Of a stretch of DNA of 5,974 nucleotides, positions 5,692 through 5,974 are shown piece after piece. The DNA lies in NCBI GenBank assembly GCA_012799845.1, contig JAAZKL010000279.1, positions 1 through 5,974 of the forward strand, given 5' to 3'. This DNA comes from Clostridiaceae bacterium. GTDB lineage: Bacteria > Bacillota > Clostridia > Acetivibrionales > DTU013. The translations under genes were made by a program, and so were the position numbers. Each line of letters opens with the position of its first letter. The stretch's first letter is position 1. The notes below the pieces were generated by a model. It was not told the origin of the DNA. It did not search any database and was given only the letters and a program-made list of their open reading frames with translations.

Positions 5692-5806
5692 GTGTGGAGC
5701 GATGCTGTTTCGTTAAGTATGAAATGGAGATGTATGGTGTGGAGCGATACTGTTTCGTTCACTACTAAGCGGGGATGTATGATGCTAAGTGAAGTTGTTT
5801 CGTTTG
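5692..5806. repeat. 45-bp tandem repeat downstream of the esterase
   Basis: Units at 5692-5736 and 5737-5781 share GTGTGGAGCGAT, CTGTTTCGTT and GGAGATGTATG or GGGGATGTATG; a third, degenerate unit from 5782 keeps GTTGTTTCGTT. It fills the space between the esterase frame and the terminator. The period is a multiple of three and a 48-codon frame runs through it, but this has no ribosome site and I treat the region as noncoding. Confidence 0.7.
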
Positions 5807-5810
5807 GGAC

Positions 5811-5846
5811 AAATGAGGCTGTTTGAAAGCGGCCTCATTTTATTTT
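5811..5846 (+). terminator. Strong intrinsic terminator after the esterase gene
   Basis: AAATGAGGC (5811-5819) and GCCTCATTT (5832-5840) form a perfect nine-pair stem with a 12-base loop, followed by a TATTTTAT tail on the plus strand. On the minus strand the tail (TTGTCC) is weaker, so it is mainly a plus-strand terminator, perhaps partly bidirectional. It lies about 160 bases after the end of the full esterase frame. Confidence 0.85.
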
Positions 5847-5847
5847 A

Positions 5848-5974
5848 TGCAGACAACCGCTTTATGATAAAAACCGCCTGTTTGCGTGCAGATAACCGCT
5901 TTATGAAGAAAACCGCCTGTTTGCATGCGGACAACTGCTTTATGATGAAGACCGCCTGTTTGCATGAAGACAAC
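5848..5974. repeat. 39-bp tandem array running off the right edge
   Basis: Three full units at 5848-5886, 5887-5925 and 5926-5964 and the start of a fourth (5965-5974) share TGCAGACAACCGCTTTATG and ACCGCCTGTTTGC, with most changes around the AT-A/AAG middle. The period is thirteen codons. One plus frame and two minus frames stay open through the array, and the minus frames end in TAA codons just before the terminator stem, so the 3' end of a minus-strand repeat protein cannot be excluded. Its position next to a terminator, and the similar noncoding arrays elsewhere in the window, favour an intergenic repeat. Confidence 0.8.

Noticed and set aside
5680..5826. 48-codon frame through the 45-bp repeat
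   Set aside because: No ribosome site, repeat-derived sequence, and it ends inside the terminator stem-loop.

Overview
The window looks like chromosomal DNA from an anaerobic low- to mid-GC Bacillota, probably a Clostridia-type organism. This is an inference from gene content: an electron-transfer flavoprotein alpha subunit, an exported VanY-type carboxypeptidase, a stand-alone FIST protein, strong AGGAGG-type ribosome sites and sigma-A-like promoters. I see no phage, plasmid, transposase, RNA gene or CRISPR array.

Layout, left to right: the 3' end of etfA (2-205, +) with a terminator; a gene-free spacer (206-596) holding a hairpin, a degenerate 46-bp tandem array and a promoter; an exported D,D-carboxypeptidase with a beta-solenoid-like N-terminal region and a long Gly/Asp/Arg/Asn linker (597-2165, +); convergent to it, the RNA 2',3'-cyclic phosphodiesterase gene thpR (2263-2826, -); a 32-bp tandem array; a FIST-domain sensor-type protein (2984-4060, -); a divergent intergenic region (4061-4450) with a promoter in each direction and a 16-bp-period array that runs into the next ribosome site; and a cytoplasmic CE15 glucuronoyl-esterase-like hydrolase (4451-5467, +). 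Its reading frame continues past an in-frame TGA to 5653 and there carries the catalytic-His motif. After it come a 45-bp repeat pair, a strong terminator (about 5811-5846) and a 39-bp tandem array that runs off the window.

The genes do not form an obvious pathway: energy metabolism, cell-wall trimming, RNA end processing, a ligand-sensing fold and a carbohydrate esterase. The unifying oddity is structural. Nearly every spacer, one coding linker and one esterase loop contain their own short-period degenerate tandem repeat, each of different sequence. In the esterase, a 27-bp (9-codon) repeat has expanded in frame and its second copy carries the TGA that separates the nucleophile-bearing part from the catalytic-His part. 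I found no convincing new multi-gene system; the interrupted esterase and the family of local repeat arrays are the items most worth checking.
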